The notes under the pieces: model-generated
What the model was told of the DNA's origin: nothing
What the model saw: the letters and a program-made list of their open reading frames with translations, nothing else
The model's database searches: none
Made by a program: the position numbers and the translations under genes
Part shown: positions 1 to 8,855 of the stretch, piece after piece
How the letters are laid out: every line of letters begins with the position of its first letter
Numbering within the stretch: position 1 is the stretch's first letter
Assembly (NCBI GenBank): GCA_020831885.1
Contig: JAFIFU010000001.1
Location: 1 to 64,000, forward strand
Length of the DNA: 64,000 bases
Reading direction: 5' to 3'
Source: Ectothiorhodospiraceae bacterium
GTDB lineage: Bacteria; Pseudomonadota; Gammaproteobacteria; Nitrococcales; Aquisalimonadaceae

Positions 1-1
1 G

Positions 2-352
2 AAGGGTATCGTACAGCTCTGCGTAGAAGGCGCCTCGCAGCTCTTCAGGACGCTTAACAACAACGATCTGATCGTGGGCGCGGTGGGCGTGATGCAGTTC
101 GACGTGGTGGCCTACCGGTTGAAGGCGGAATACGGCGTGGACGCGATTTTCGAGCCGGTGAACGTGAAGACCGCACGCTGGGTGAGCTGCGATGACCCGA
201 AAATGCTTGCCGACTTCCAGCGAAAGGCGTCTGACAACCTGGCGGTGGATATCGGCGGCAACCTCACCTACCTGGCGCCCAACCGGGTCAACCTGGACCT
301 CACCCGGGAACGCTGGCCGGACGTGGCATTCCACGCGACGCGGGAGCACTGA
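2..352 (+). CDS. prfC: Peptide chain release factor 3, C-terminal part (5' end outside window)
   Basis: This is the last 116 residues of RF3, the GTPase that recycles RF1/RF2 from the ribosome after peptide release. The reading frame is open from base 2. It carries the typical RF3 C-terminal signatures: a stretch like [15 protein letters not shown], then [17 protein letters not shown], then [10 protein letters not shown], and it ends in ATREH, close to the usual RF3 terminus. The G domain lies upstream of the window. A convergent gene follows after about 85 bases that contain a hairpin. The assignment is secure because this C-terminal domain is highly conserved. Confidence 0.93.
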   Translation, partial: KGIVQLCVEGASQLFRTLNNNDLIVGAVGVMQFDVVAYRLKAEYGVDAIFEPVNVKTARWVSCDDPKMLADFQRKASDNLAVDIGGNLTYLAPNRVNLDLTRERWPDVAFHATREH

Positions 353-393
353 ACCGGGATAGGTGGTTCGATCCGAGTCAGCATCGGTCTGGG

Positions 394-419
394 GGCTTCG
401 TGGCGGACGTACCGAAGCC
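394..419. terminator. Hairpin between convergent genes
   Basis: A 7-bp inverted repeat (GGCTTCG at 394-400, CGAAGCC at 413-419) sits between the end of prfC and the end of the leftward FAD oxidase gene. The position suits a bidirectional terminator, but no clear T-run follows on either strand. Confidence 0.4.
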
Positions 420-436
420 ACCCGAACGTGGCCGGC

Positions 437-2059
437 CTAAGGTGGATACCGCCCCGGCGCCAGGATGCCATCCGGGTCCAGCGCCTGGCGGATGCGGGCC
501 AGTGTGTGGTTCCAGCCCTCGTGGCTGCGAGCGCGGATGGTGTCCATGGACTGGATGCCAAGACGGTACGGGTAGTAGCCGGCGTCCATCAATCGCTCCA
601 GCAGTTCCTCGTAGCAGGCCATGGCGCGTGCATCCTCGCCCGGAATGTCGCGGTCATAATGGAGCGCGATCACGTTGTCCAGCGCCCGCTCCGAGATCAC
701 CGTCATGGACAGCATGGGCTCGTAGCCGTGCCGGGCGAACACCTCGTTGGTGATGGAAGCCATGGTGCGGGCATCGGCGCCCTTCAGCGGCGCCACCGGT
801 GCGCACCAGAACAACCCGCAGCCATCCCGATCCGGATCCGGGTCGGGTGGTGGCGGCTGACGCTTGCGCCAGTAGGTGCTGGGCAGCATGGCATCGGTGG
901 GTATACCCTGTTTGATGCCCAGCAGGGCACCCATGAAGTTCAGCATGCGATCCAGGGGAAGACCGGTGAGGCGGCCCAGCGGCCCCTTGAAGCGCTCCAG
1001 TGTCGCCAGCCGCTCCGGGTCCATGAACCGCATCTGGCAGATATCCAGTGAAGCCCGCAGCCGCTTGCGGATTGCCCGCTTCGCCACACGGATCTGTTCC
1101 CGGGAACCGTACAGTGCGCCGGAGAAGCTCCAGGCGCCGAGACCCAGCCTGTCCAGGTGTTTCTTCACGATTGCCGGATCCAACGGCGTTTTGCCCTCCA
1201 TCGCTTTCCAGGGGTAGGACTCCATGGCGCTGTAAACCTTGTAAGGATTCGCCACGTGGACCGCGCTGCGGATATGGCCCTGCATGCGAAGCGCCCGCAG
1301 CGCCTCGATCAGGGGTTCCAGCTCCGCATCACTGCGGACGCTGACCTGGAAGTACACAAAGGCCTCCGGCTTGGGCATCAGCCACAGGTTGGCCGCAGTG
1401 ACCACGCCGAGCCCGGACTGGGAGAACAGGCCGTCCAGATAAGGCCCGACCCCCCATTTGTACGCCATGGCGGCGCGGGCTTTTTCTAAACGCCCGAAGC
1501 CGGTGCGCAGCAGCGTGCCGTCTGCGGTGACCACCTCCAGGCCACTGACATGGGCGAAGTGGTCCGCATAAGGGGAGTGTCCGAATCCCCGCTCGATGCT
1601 GTTGCCCAGCACGCTGCAGTGGGGGCTGGATCCGGTCACATCGACCCAATGGTGGTCACCCTTTTCCCGCAGGAACCGGTGCAGTTGCTGTTGGGTGACG
1701 CCGGGTTCCACCGTGACCGTGCCCAGCTCCGGGTCGTAGTCCAGGATGCGGTTCATGCGGTCCAGCAGCAGGACGACGCCACCGTCTCCCGGCAATGCCA
1801 TGGATCCGTAACCCCAGTTGCGGCCGGTGCTGACCGGATAGACGGCGATACCGTGGCGGCGGGCGATGGCGAGACAGTCCCGGATCTGTCGAGAGTTTTC
1901 CGGTCGCAGGATGGCGCAGGTGCGCCTTGGCGCGGCGAACGTGGCGCGGCTCCGGGCGGCCAGGGTCTCCGGATCGCGGATCACGGCGTCCCGGCCCAGG
2001 GTGTCCTCCCACTCACGCATGGCCGTGTCAAGCCTGAGAACGGACAGCGGCGCGGCCAT
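437..2059 (-). CDS. FAD-binding oxidase/dehydrogenase of the VAO (4-cresol dehydrogenase / vanillyl-alcohol oxidase) family
   Basis: A 540-residue flavoprotein. Residues about 45-220 form an FAD_binding_4 (PCMH-type) domain with the diagnostic PVSTGRNWGYG turn and GSSPHCSVLGNSIERGFG. The C-terminal half matches the substrate-binding cap of 4-cresol dehydrogenase and vanillyl-alcohol oxidase, and the length fits (about 520-560). Such enzymes oxidise para-substituted phenols; the real substrate cannot be read from the sequence. There is no signal peptide, so it is probably cytoplasmic. The start ATG overlaps the stop of the upstream acyltransferase by one base (TGATG), so the two are probably translationally coupled and act in one pathway. 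Which residue, if any, binds FAD covalently was not identified. Confidence 0.82.
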   Translation of the reverse strand: MAAPLSVLRLDTAMREWEDTLGRDAVIRDPETLAARSRATFAAPRRTCAILRPENSRQIRDCLAIARRHGIAVYPVSTGRNWGYGSMALPGDGGVVLLLDRMNRILDYDPELGTVTVEPGVTQQQLHRFLREKGDHHWVDVTGSSPHCSVLGNSIERGFGHSPYADHFAHVSGLEVVTADGTLLRTGFGRLEKARAAMAYKWGVGPYLDGLFSQSGLGVVTAANLWLMPKPEAFVYFQVSVRSDAELEPLIEALRALRMQGHIRSAVHVANPYKVYSAMESYPWKAMEGKTPLDPAIVKKHLDRLGLGAWSFSGALYGSREQIRVAKRAIRKRLRASLDICQMRFMDPERLATLERFKGPLGRLTGLPLDRMLNFMGALLGIKQGIPTDAMLPSTYWRKRQPPPPDPDPDRDGCGLFWCAPVAPLKGADARTMASITNEVFARHGYEPMLSMTVISERALDNVIALHYDRDIPGEDARAMACYEELLERLMDAGYYPYRLGIQSMDTIRARSHEGWNHTLARIRQALDPDGILAPGRYPP

Positions 2060-2823
2060 CAGCGACGGCCTCCGCCGGCAGCGGCGGGCAGCCCGACCGG
2101 TGTCGCCAGATCCTGGCGGATTCCCAGGTAAAGGCGGCGCAGCGGCGGGATCATATTGCGCTCGGCGTCGCGGTGGTTGATGTAATAGGCCGCTCTTTTG
2201 CCGTGGTAGTCGATGAGCTCGCCGACCCGGGTGAAGCGCAGGCCGGAGCGGGCCAGCAAGCGCGCCAGCTTCGGTTCCATCATGGCGAACACGTGCTGCC
2301 TCCCGGTGAACCCGACCAGTGCGGTGGCGGCCAGAAACATGGCCATGCCGATCATCGGGTAGCAGCGGGGTTCCTCCTCGGAGCGGACCAGCCCTTCCTG
2401 CTTGCCGAAAGGGCTGAGCTGCTCGCCGGCACGCCGGCGGAATATCGCCGGTACGGCCAGTCGTGAGACCTCACAGACCATGTGTGAGGGGAGTCGTGAC
2501 GGATGAAGCAGAGGGTGGGTCAGACTGTGGCCGCAGAATTCCTCCAGCGGTAACAGGCCTTCCGTCTCATGGCCCCGCTCGATGACCCGGACGCAACCCG
2601 CCGCCTCACCGGTGCGGCGGTGTTGCAACAGGCAATGGTGGGCGGATGGGTCGTGCCGGTCCTGTTCCAGCCCGCCGGGGCAATCCTCCTCGCGCTCGAA
2701 GCCGAACTCCCGGCAATACACCCGATAGCGCAGATGCTGGATCTGACGTAAGCGATCAGGTTCATGGCCGGGAAGAAAGCGGAAATAGGAACGTAGGGCT
2801 TCGGGTTGGGGCTGAGACGTCAT
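2059..2823 (-). CDS. PEP-CTERM/exosortase system-associated acyltransferase (GNAT/LuxI-like fold)
   Basis: A 254-residue protein. The start chosen is the ATG at 2823, preceded by AAGGAG about 10 bases upstream; longer frames would run into the previous gene. The N-terminal half has the family pattern: LRYRVYCREFGFE, then a block with DRHDPSAHHCLL and AAGCVRVIERG, and later EVSRLAVPAIFRRR. These resemble autoinducer synthases and N-acyl amino acid synthases. The family (putative PEP-CTERM/exosortase acyltransferase) normally occurs in genomes with exosortase and exopolysaccharide loci. It probably transfers an acyl group from acyl-ACP or acyl-CoA to a small amine, which is inference. It lies between a c-di-GMP protein (44-base gap) and a coupled FAD oxidase. 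No exosortase, PEP-CTERM target or glycosyltransferase is visible in the window. Confidence 0.82.
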   Translation of the reverse strand: MTSQPQPEALRSYFRFLPGHEPDRLRQIQHLRYRVYCREFGFEREEDCPGGLEQDRHDPSAHHCLLQHRRTGEAAGCVRVIERGHETEGLLPLEEFCGHSLTHPLLHPSRLPSHMVCEVSRLAVPAIFRRRAGEQLSPFGKQEGLVRSEEEPRCYPMIGMAMFLAATALVGFTGRQHVFAMMEPKLARLLARSGLRFTRVGELIDYHGKRAAYYINHRDAERNMIPPLRRLYLGIRQDLATPVGLPAAAGGGRR

Positions 2824-2867
2824 CGTCGGTGTTCTCCTTCTTCTTTCAGCCCCGAAGTGGTCTGGTG

Positions 2868-4895
2868 TCAGTCCTCCGGAGCCGGTTGGGCATGATAGGT
2901 TGTGGCAGGGCGCGCTCCCTGTTGGGGGAAATAGCGCGCCAGGAACGCTTCCTCGGTCATCGGCCGGCCGTACAGGAACCCTTGACCATAGCGACATCCC
3001 TCCTGCAGCAGCAGCGCGCGCTGCTGCTCGGTTTCGATGCCTTCCGCCACCAGTTCCACGTTCATTGACCTGGCGAGCGTGATCACCGCCTTGACGATGG
3101 CGTGGTCTGTGGAACCGGGCTTCAGACCGCTGATAAAGGCCCGATCGATCTTCATCATCGTGATCGGGAAGTGTTTCAGGTATAGCAGGGAAGAATAACC
3201 GGTGCCGAAGTCATCAACCACCAGACCGACGCCCAGGTCCTTGATCTGCCGGAACGTCTGGCGGATTTCGTCATCGTCGGCGCGGGTGAAGACCCGCTCG
3301 GTGAGTTCCAGTTCCAGGCGTCCGGGAGCCAGACCACTGGCGTGGAGCGCCGAGCGGACGGAAGCCAGCAGATTGCTGCGTTCCAGTTGAACCGGTGAGA
3401 TGTTGACCTCCACCTTCACGTGATCTGTTGGCCAGGAAGCCGCTGCGCGGCAGGCCTCGCGCAACGCCCAGTCGCCGATCTCCGTGATGATGCCGGATTC
3501 CTCCGCCACCGGGATGAACTCGGACGGGTTCCGCAGGCCGTGCAGCGGATCGTCCCAGCGGATCAGCGCCTCGGCACCCACGAGCTCGCCGGTGGCCATG
3601 TCCAACTGGGGTTGGTAGTGCAGCACGAACTCCCGGTAGGCGAGCGCGCGGCGGAGACTGGTTCTCAGCTCCAGACGACGGTCGGCAGCCTCCAGCATCG
3701 CCGGCTGGAAGAGGCGCTGGGTATTGCCCCCGGCCTCCTTGGCGGCAAGCATGGCCAGGTCGGCCTGGCTCAGCAGATCGGCCACAGCCTGGGCCGGATC
3801 CTGGCGACGGCGCCCCAGTGGTGCCCGCCAGATGGCGGTGCCGATACTGGCGTTCAGGCGGAACTCCGCGCCGGTGGTATGCATGGGTTCGGCCACGATT
3901 TCCAGGATCCGGCGCCCCATCTCGGCGGCGGATCGCTCCACGTCGCGGCTTTGTTGGATGATGACGAACTCATCCGCGTTGGTCCGGGCGATATCATCCT
4001 GCTCGGATACCAGACGTCGCAGGCGTTCCCCCAGAACACGGAGCACGAAATCTCCCGCCCCGTGTCCATGGGAATCGTTAATGTCCTTGAAGCCGTCCAG
4101 GTCCACGTGATGCACCGCCAGGCCCGTGGTCTGATCCGCCCGGGTCAGGTGCCGGCGCATCTGGCTTTCCAGCAGGAGGCGGTTGGCCAGGCCGGTGAGG
4201 CTGTCGTGGTAGGCCAGGTGCTCGAGCTGCTCGTTATGCTCCTCCAGCAGGCGCGCGCGGGCCTGGGAGGCGGCGAAATGTTCCCGGAACGCGGCCACCG
4301 CGTAAAGCAGGGTGATGAATGTGGGCAACGCAATCAGGCTGATCACCACCGCGGCGGTCCAGCCGTCCGCCATGGACAGGCCGGATTCCACATAGGCGGA
4401 ACGCAACAGGATGACGGCGACACCGGCGTAGATCACCCAACACAGATGGATACCCAGGCGTCCGCGGAAGAGTGCCACGATGAAGGCGAACAGGACGGGA
4501 AACCAGGGCAGATAGATGAAGGCGGAATTCAGCTCCCTGCTCACGTACAGTGTGTTGGTCAGATTGCTGAGCAGGTGGAAGGAAAGGAAGGCGACGATGA
4601 AAACGGACGTGGGCGTCAGATACCGGTCACCGGTCTGCCAGAGCAACGCGGCGATGGCCAGGGAGACCACGCCCATCAGCGGGATCGTCAGCCATTCCCA
4701 GGTGCTGAACCCCACGTAGACACCGACGGCCACGCCATAGGCACTGCCCACGGCGCCAAGCAGACAGGCGATCATGACGGCGGTGTAGCCCAACCGATCG
4801 CTGAACTCCGCACGCGGACGGGGCATGCCGCCCCCGAGGCGCAGTCTGTCCAGGCCTCTTACCTGTGCCATTCGCCACCTGATTTCAATGTCCAC
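2868..4895 (-). CDS. Membrane GGDEF/EAL protein, probable c-di-GMP phosphodiesterase with degenerate GGDEF
   Basis: A 675-residue protein. About residues 35-215 hold roughly six hydrophobic helices (a membrane sensor), followed by a GGDEF-like domain (starts near HDSLTGLANR; active-site motif is NADEF at about 306-310 instead of GGDEF) and a C-terminal EAL domain (EALIRW near 442, and later VDDFGTGYSS). The inhibitory-site RxxD is also changed (SEQD). This suggests a catalytically dead cyclase domain, possibly a GTP-binding regulator, with an active phosphodiesterase that hydrolyses c-di-GMP; activity is inferred. The start is uncertain: a GTG at 4895 gives the longest form, with in-frame ATGs at 4871 and 4826. 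It is the first gene of the three-gene operon with the acyltransferase and FAD oxidase. Confidence 0.85.
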   Translation of the reverse strand: MDIEIRWRMAQVRGLDRLRLGGGMPRPRAEFSDRLGYTAVMIACLLGAVGSAYGVAVGVYVGFSTWEWLTIPLMGVVSLAIAALLWQTGDRYLTPTSVFIVAFLSFHLLSNLTNTLYVSRELNSAFIYLPWFPVLFAFIVALFRGRLGIHLCWVIYAGVAVILLRSAYVESGLSMADGWTAAVVISLIALPTFITLLYAVAAFREHFAASQARARLLEEHNEQLEHLAYHDSLTGLANRLLLESQMRRHLTRADQTTGLAVHHVDLDGFKDINDSHGHGAGDFVLRVLGERLRRLVSEQDDIARTNADEFVIIQQSRDVERSAAEMGRRILEIVAEPMHTTGAEFRLNASIGTAIWRAPLGRRRQDPAQAVADLLSQADLAMLAAKEAGGNTQRLFQPAMLEAADRRLELRTSLRRALAYREFVLHYQPQLDMATGELVGAEALIRWDDPLHGLRNPSEFIPVAEESGIITEIGDWALREACRAAASWPTDHVKVEVNISPVQLERSNLLASVRSALHASGLAPGRLELELTERVFTRADDDEIRQTFRQIKDLGVGLVVDDFGTGYSSLLYLKHFPITMMKIDRAFISGLKPGSTDHAIVKAVITLARSMNVELVAEGIETEQQRALLLQEGCRYGQGFLYGRPMTEEAFLARYFPQQGARPATTYHAQPAPED

Positions 4896-5034
4896 GCCCC
4901 GTTGCTGCTGATATCGCGCACAGAGGACGCTTCCATGTGCCCGATGCTGCGTGTACCGGCTACTTTAACCTTTCAACTGGACCGTATACCAGAGAAAACC
5001 TTCCCAACTGCCTTGTTTGTCGCGAAATTTTCCC

Positions 5035-5681
5035 TCAAACATTGCAAAAAAGTGCGACGTTGTTCACAGGAATCTCGAGCCGCCATTGGTGGCGGTGGGC
5101 GATCCAGGTCAGGGTTTTTCGGGAGTAGAGGCAGACATGGGTGGGGTCCCGCAGGTAGTGCCAGCCGGGAAAACGGTCCCGGGAAGGGCGGAAGCCGGTC
5201 ATGACAGCGAGCCAGCCCCCGGGGCGCAGCAGGCGCTTGAGACGGGCGAACTCCCGATCCGGTGTATGGAAGTGCTCCGCAGTCTCGGAGCAGGTGACAA
5301 AATCGTAGCGCCGGGGTCCAGTGTTGTGATGTCCGGTGCGAAGAACGGGTCGTAAACGGCGGTGGAGAAACCGCGTTCCTCCAGCATGACTGACAGGGTC
5401 GGTCCGGGGCCGCAGCCATAGTCCAGGCCGCGGGCTCCAGCCGGGAGCCGGACACAGAGTGGATCCGCCAGTCGGCTGAGGAACTTCCGGTAGCCGGGAT
5501 CGGACGGGTCGTTCTCATGGGTTCCGTAGTGCTTCAGTTCGGTGTCCCGATCGGGCCACAGGGATGGCAGCAACCAGACCAGATCACAGGTCCCGCACCG
5601 GAGATACGGGCGGCCGTTTACCTCGGCATGGCTGCGGGCGGCGCCGGAGCCGCAGAGGGGGCAGCGGTCCTCTGTGGTCAC
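5035..5681 (-). pseudogene. Class I SAM-dependent methyltransferase, frameshifted
   Basis: The 5' frame (GTG at 5681) encodes a zinc-ribbon start (CPLCGSG...CGTCDLVW) and the methyltransferase SAM-binding motif LDYGCGPGPT, then breaks after FAPDITTLDP. The continuation lies in another frame: RRYDFVTCSETAEHFHTP, then LRPGGWLAVMTGF and WHYLRDPTHVCLYS, ending at a TGA at 5035-5037. Adding one C to the C4 run (GGGG at 5313-5316 on the plus strand) restores a continuous protein of about 215 residues. The GTG overlaps the stop of the RND pump gene (GTGA), so it is the last gene of the efflux operon. It may be a true frameshift or a homopolymer error in the assembly. Substrate unknown. Confidence 0.85.
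5313..5316 (-). other. Frameshift point: C4 run in methyltransferase gene
   Basis: GGGG on the plus strand (CCCC in the coding strand). Reading it as five C joins the two halves of the methyltransferase without any other change. Confidence 0.8.
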
Positions 5682-8600
5682 GCATTCACCTTGTCGGCGG
5701 GATCGCTTCCGGTCAACCAGGTTTTCAGCCGTTCGGCATAGCGACTGACCACCAGGTACAAGCAGGGCACGATGAACAGCGTCAGCAGCATGGCCGCCGC
5801 CAGCCCGCCGACCACCGAGAGCGCCAGCGGGCGCATGATTTCCCCGCCCGCGCCGATACCGATGGCCAGAGGCAGCATACCCAGTATGGTGGTGGAGGTG
5901 GTCATCAGAATCGGGCGCAGGCGGACCGTACCGGCGGCGACAACCGCCCGCGCCAGGGACAGTCGCTGTCTGCGCCGGCCGATTTCGATGTACTCCACCA
6001 GCAGAATCGCATTGTTGACCACAACGCCGATCAGCAGAATGACGCCGATCAGTACCGGGGCGGAGACTGGCGTGGCGGTAGCCCAGAGCACGCCCACCAC
6101 GCCCAGCAGGGCCATGGGGGCCGCCGAAATGATCACCAGCGGGTTGCTAAGTCGTTCGTACTGCACCGCCAGGACCACGAACACCAGGAAACCGGCCAGC
6201 AGGATCACCATACCCAGTTCCCGGTTGGTCTCCTGAATCGTTTCCCACTGACCGCCGAAGACCAGGCTGACTTCGTCGGGCAGATCCATCGCTGCCAGCC
6301 GCTGTTCCACCTGGTTCATGATGGTGCCCACATCCGAGATCGCCGTATTGATGTCTCCGGTCACGCGCACCAGACGGCTCTGGTTCTCCCGCTCGATATG
6401 TGCCGGGCCCTCGCCCAGTTGGAAGCGGACCACGTCCCGCAACTGCACCGGGGTGCCGTTGTCGCGGAACAGGGTCAACCCCCCCAGGGCATCCGGATTC
6501 TGGACCGCGTCCCGGGGCAGGCGTACACGGATGTCGTACTCCCGGTTCGCCGTCATGTACTGGGTGGGTACGGCCCCATCCACCGCATCCCGGATCGCCC
6601 GCCCGATATCCGACACCCGAAGGCCCAGGTCAGCCGCCCGTTCCCGGTCCACGCGGATGCGCATCAACGGGCTTTGTGCTTCACGACTGATTTCCACGCC
6701 TTCCAGACCGGGGATGTTCTCCAGCGCGGGGGTGACCCGCCCGGCGATTTCGTGCAACCGGCGCAGGTCATCGCCGACAATCCCGATGGACAGATCGTCG
6801 CCGGTGGTGGTGAAGCGCAGGCCCTCGATGCGAGGGGGGCGTACCCGGATGCGCGCGCCCGGCAGGTCCAGGGCCCGGAGGCGTTCCTGCACTTCGGCAA
6901 CCCACTGGCCGATGGTGAGCTCGCCGCTGCGCTCCCGCTGGGGCAGCAGTTGCACCGAGGTGCGGACCGTGCCCGGGCGCTCGTTGATGACGCCACCCTG
7001 CAGGTGTCCGCCGACCAGCATGAACTGGTTTTCCACATCCGGCATGCCGGCGATCACGTCCTCCACCTGTCGACCCACCGCATCGGTTTCCCCTGGTGGG
7101 GTGCCCGGGGGCAGCCAGACATTGATCGCTATGTTGCCGTCGTCCACCACGGGCAGGAACTCGGTGCCCAGACGCTCAAAGGCCTGCAGCGCCCCGAACA
7201 GGGCCAGAAGCGCCAGGCCGAGTACGACCCAGCGCAGCCGCAGCACCCTGGGCAGCATGCGACGGTACCGGTTGCGCAACCAGCGGATCAGACGATTGAA
7301 CAGGCGCAGTGGAGCTGTGTTCTGCAACCCGCTCTGGAAGCGGATCCCGGTCAACAGGGCCGCCAGCATCGGGACCAGGGTCACGGCCGCCGCCAGCGTG
7401 GCGATGATGGCGAAGGAGATGGTCAGGATCAGGTCGCGGAACACCAGGGACGCGATTCCCGTGATCAGCAGGAAGGGCAGCACCGCCGCCAGGTTGGTGG
7501 CCGTGCCGGCCACGATCGCCGACGTCACCTCGCGCGCGCCCTCCCGGGCCGCCGCATCCGGGGATTTCCCCAATTGCGCCCGGTGCCGGTCGATGTTCTC
7601 CAGCATGACGATGGCGTTGTCCAGCAGCAGGCCAACGCCCAGCGCCAGGCCGCCCAGGCTGATGATGTTCAGGGTCAGGCCGCTCATGCCCATCATGGCG
7701 AAGGTGGCCAGGACAGCGATGGGGATCGACAGCCCGATGATCAGGCTTTTGCGCAGGCTGCCGAGGAACAGGAACACCATCAGCATGGCCAGCACGCCAC
7801 CCAGCAACGCGGCGCCGGCCACGGCGTTGATGGAGCCGCGAATGAAGAAGGCCGGATCGCTGACCGCCTGATACTGGATGTCCTCGGGTATGAAACCGGA
7901 GCGGCGCAGGCGTTGCATGGTGTGGTTCACGCTATCCACCACGTCCACCGTGTTGGCCTGGGGCAGCTTGAATACCGACACCTGCGAGGCCGGATGCCGG
8001 TTGAGGCGGGCGAACAGGCGTTGTTCCCGATACCCGTCGCGCACCTGGGCCACCTCGCCGAGCCGGATGCTGTGCCGCTCATTTCCCGGCGGGCCCAGCA
8101 GAACCTGCTCCACGTCCTCCACCGCCGTGAACAGCCCATCGGTCTTGGCCATCACGTCGAAGGTGCTGGATGTCATCCAGCCGCCGGCGATGTCCACGTT
8201 CTCATCGGCCAGGGCCTGAATCACATGGGAAACCGCCAGACCGTAGGAGCGCAGCCGCTCCTGGTCGATCACCACCTGAATCTCCCGGACCTGGCCACCG
8301 GCGGCTTCCACGCCGGAGACACCGTGGATGGCGATGAGTTGGGGTGTGAGCTGGTTCTCCACCCAGTCCCGCACTTCCGTTTCAGAGCGAATGGTTGAAC
8401 TGAAGCCGGCCTGCCAGATCGGATCCTGGGACGGATCGAACTTGTACAGCCGGGGTGGCTCGATATCCGGCGGCAACTGTGTCCGGGCCAACTCCAGGTA
8501 GCGCGCCGCATCCTGCAGGGCCAGATCCAGATTGGTGCCGTAGGCGAAGTGCAGGTTCACATTGGTGCGCCCTTCCGAGGCGCGGCTGTCAATGCTCACC

Positions 8601-8851
8601 AGGTTTTCCACTGCCGCCAGGTTGCGTTCCAGCACCCGGGTGATCTGTTGCTCCATCACTTCCGGTGCCGTGCCCGGATAGTTGACCGTGACGCGGATCT
8701 GCGGGTACTCGATCTGCGGCAGCAGATCCACCGGCAGGCGGTTGAAGAAGAACAGCCCGAGCACCACCACCACCGAGGCCAGCGCAAGGGTCCCGGTGGG
8801 GCGGCGGATGGCGAGGTTGGTTATGCCCCGGCCTTGCGGGTGATCGGACAC
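5678..8851 (-). CDS. RND-family efflux pump inner-membrane subunit (AcrB/HAE1-like)
   Basis: A 1057-residue protein, the usual RND length. It starts with an N-terminal helix followed by the hallmark RLPVDLLPQIEYPQIRVTVNYPG, has two periplasmic loops and about twelve membrane segments, and contains the RND motifs GGVLAMLMVFLFLGSLRKS and GLALGVGLLLDNAIVMLENI in the first half with the repeat GVILLIGVVVNNAILLVEYI in the second. It would use the proton gradient to expel substrates across the envelope with the adaptor encoded 4 bases upstream; no TolC-like outer membrane gene is present here. Substrate class cannot be told from sequence alone. Its stop overlaps the GTG of the methyltransferase gene. 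Confidence 0.93.
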   Translation of the reverse strand: MSDHPQGRGITNLAIRRPTGTLALASVVVVLGLFFFNRLPVDLLPQIEYPQIRVTVNYPGTAPEVMEQQITRVLERNLAAVENLVSIDSRASEGRTNVNLHFAYGTNLDLALQDAARYLELARTQLPPDIEPPRLYKFDPSQDPIWQAGFSSTIRSETEVRDWVENQLTPQLIAIHGVSGVEAAGGQVREIQVVIDQERLRSYGLAVSHVIQALADENVDIAGGWMTSSTFDVMAKTDGLFTAVEDVEQVLLGPPGNERHSIRLGEVAQVRDGYREQRLFARLNRHPASQVSVFKLPQANTVDVVDSVNHTMQRLRRSGFIPEDIQYQAVSDPAFFIRGSINAVAGAALLGGVLAMLMVFLFLGSLRKSLIIGLSIPIAVLATFAMMGMSGLTLNIISLGGLALGVGLLLDNAIVMLENIDRHRAQLGKSPDAAAREGAREVTSAIVAGTATNLAAVLPFLLITGIASLVFRDLILTISFAIIATLAAAVTLVPMLAALLTGIRFQSGLQNTAPLRLFNRLIRWLRNRYRRMLPRVLRLRWVVLGLALLALFGALQAFERLGTEFLPVVDDGNIAINVWLPPGTPPGETDAVGRQVEDVIAGMPDVENQFMLVGGHLQGGVINERPGTVRTSVQLLPQRERSGELTIGQWVAEVQERLRALDLPGARIRVRPPRIEGLRFTTTGDDLSIGIVGDDLRRLHEIAGRVTPALENIPGLEGVEISREAQSPLMRIRVDRERAADLGLRVSDIGRAIRDAVDGAVPTQYMTANREYDIRVRLPRDAVQNPDALGGLTLFRDNGTPVQLRDVVRFQLGEGPAHIERENQSRLVRVTGDINTAISDVGTIMNQVEQRLAAMDLPDEVSLVFGGQWETIQETNRELGMVILLAGFLVFVVLAVQYERLSNPLVIISAAPMALLGVVGVLWATATPVSAPVLIGVILLIGVVVNNAILLVEYIEIGRRRQRLSLARAVVAAGTVRLRPILMTTSTTILGMLPLAIGIGAGGEIMRPLALSVVGGLAAAMLLTLFIVPCLYLVVSRYAERLKTWLTGSDPADKVNA

Positions 8852-8855
8852 GGCG

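Noticed and set aside
3420-5204. A 594-residue plus-strand frame opposite the GGDEF/EAL gene
   Set aside because: Composition is typical of an antisense shadow and the true coding strand has clear domains.
5564-8398. A 944-residue open frame on the plus strand opposite the RND pump
   Set aside because: It is the reverse-strand shadow of the pump gene: no start site, Gln/His/Gly-rich low-complexity product, no family.
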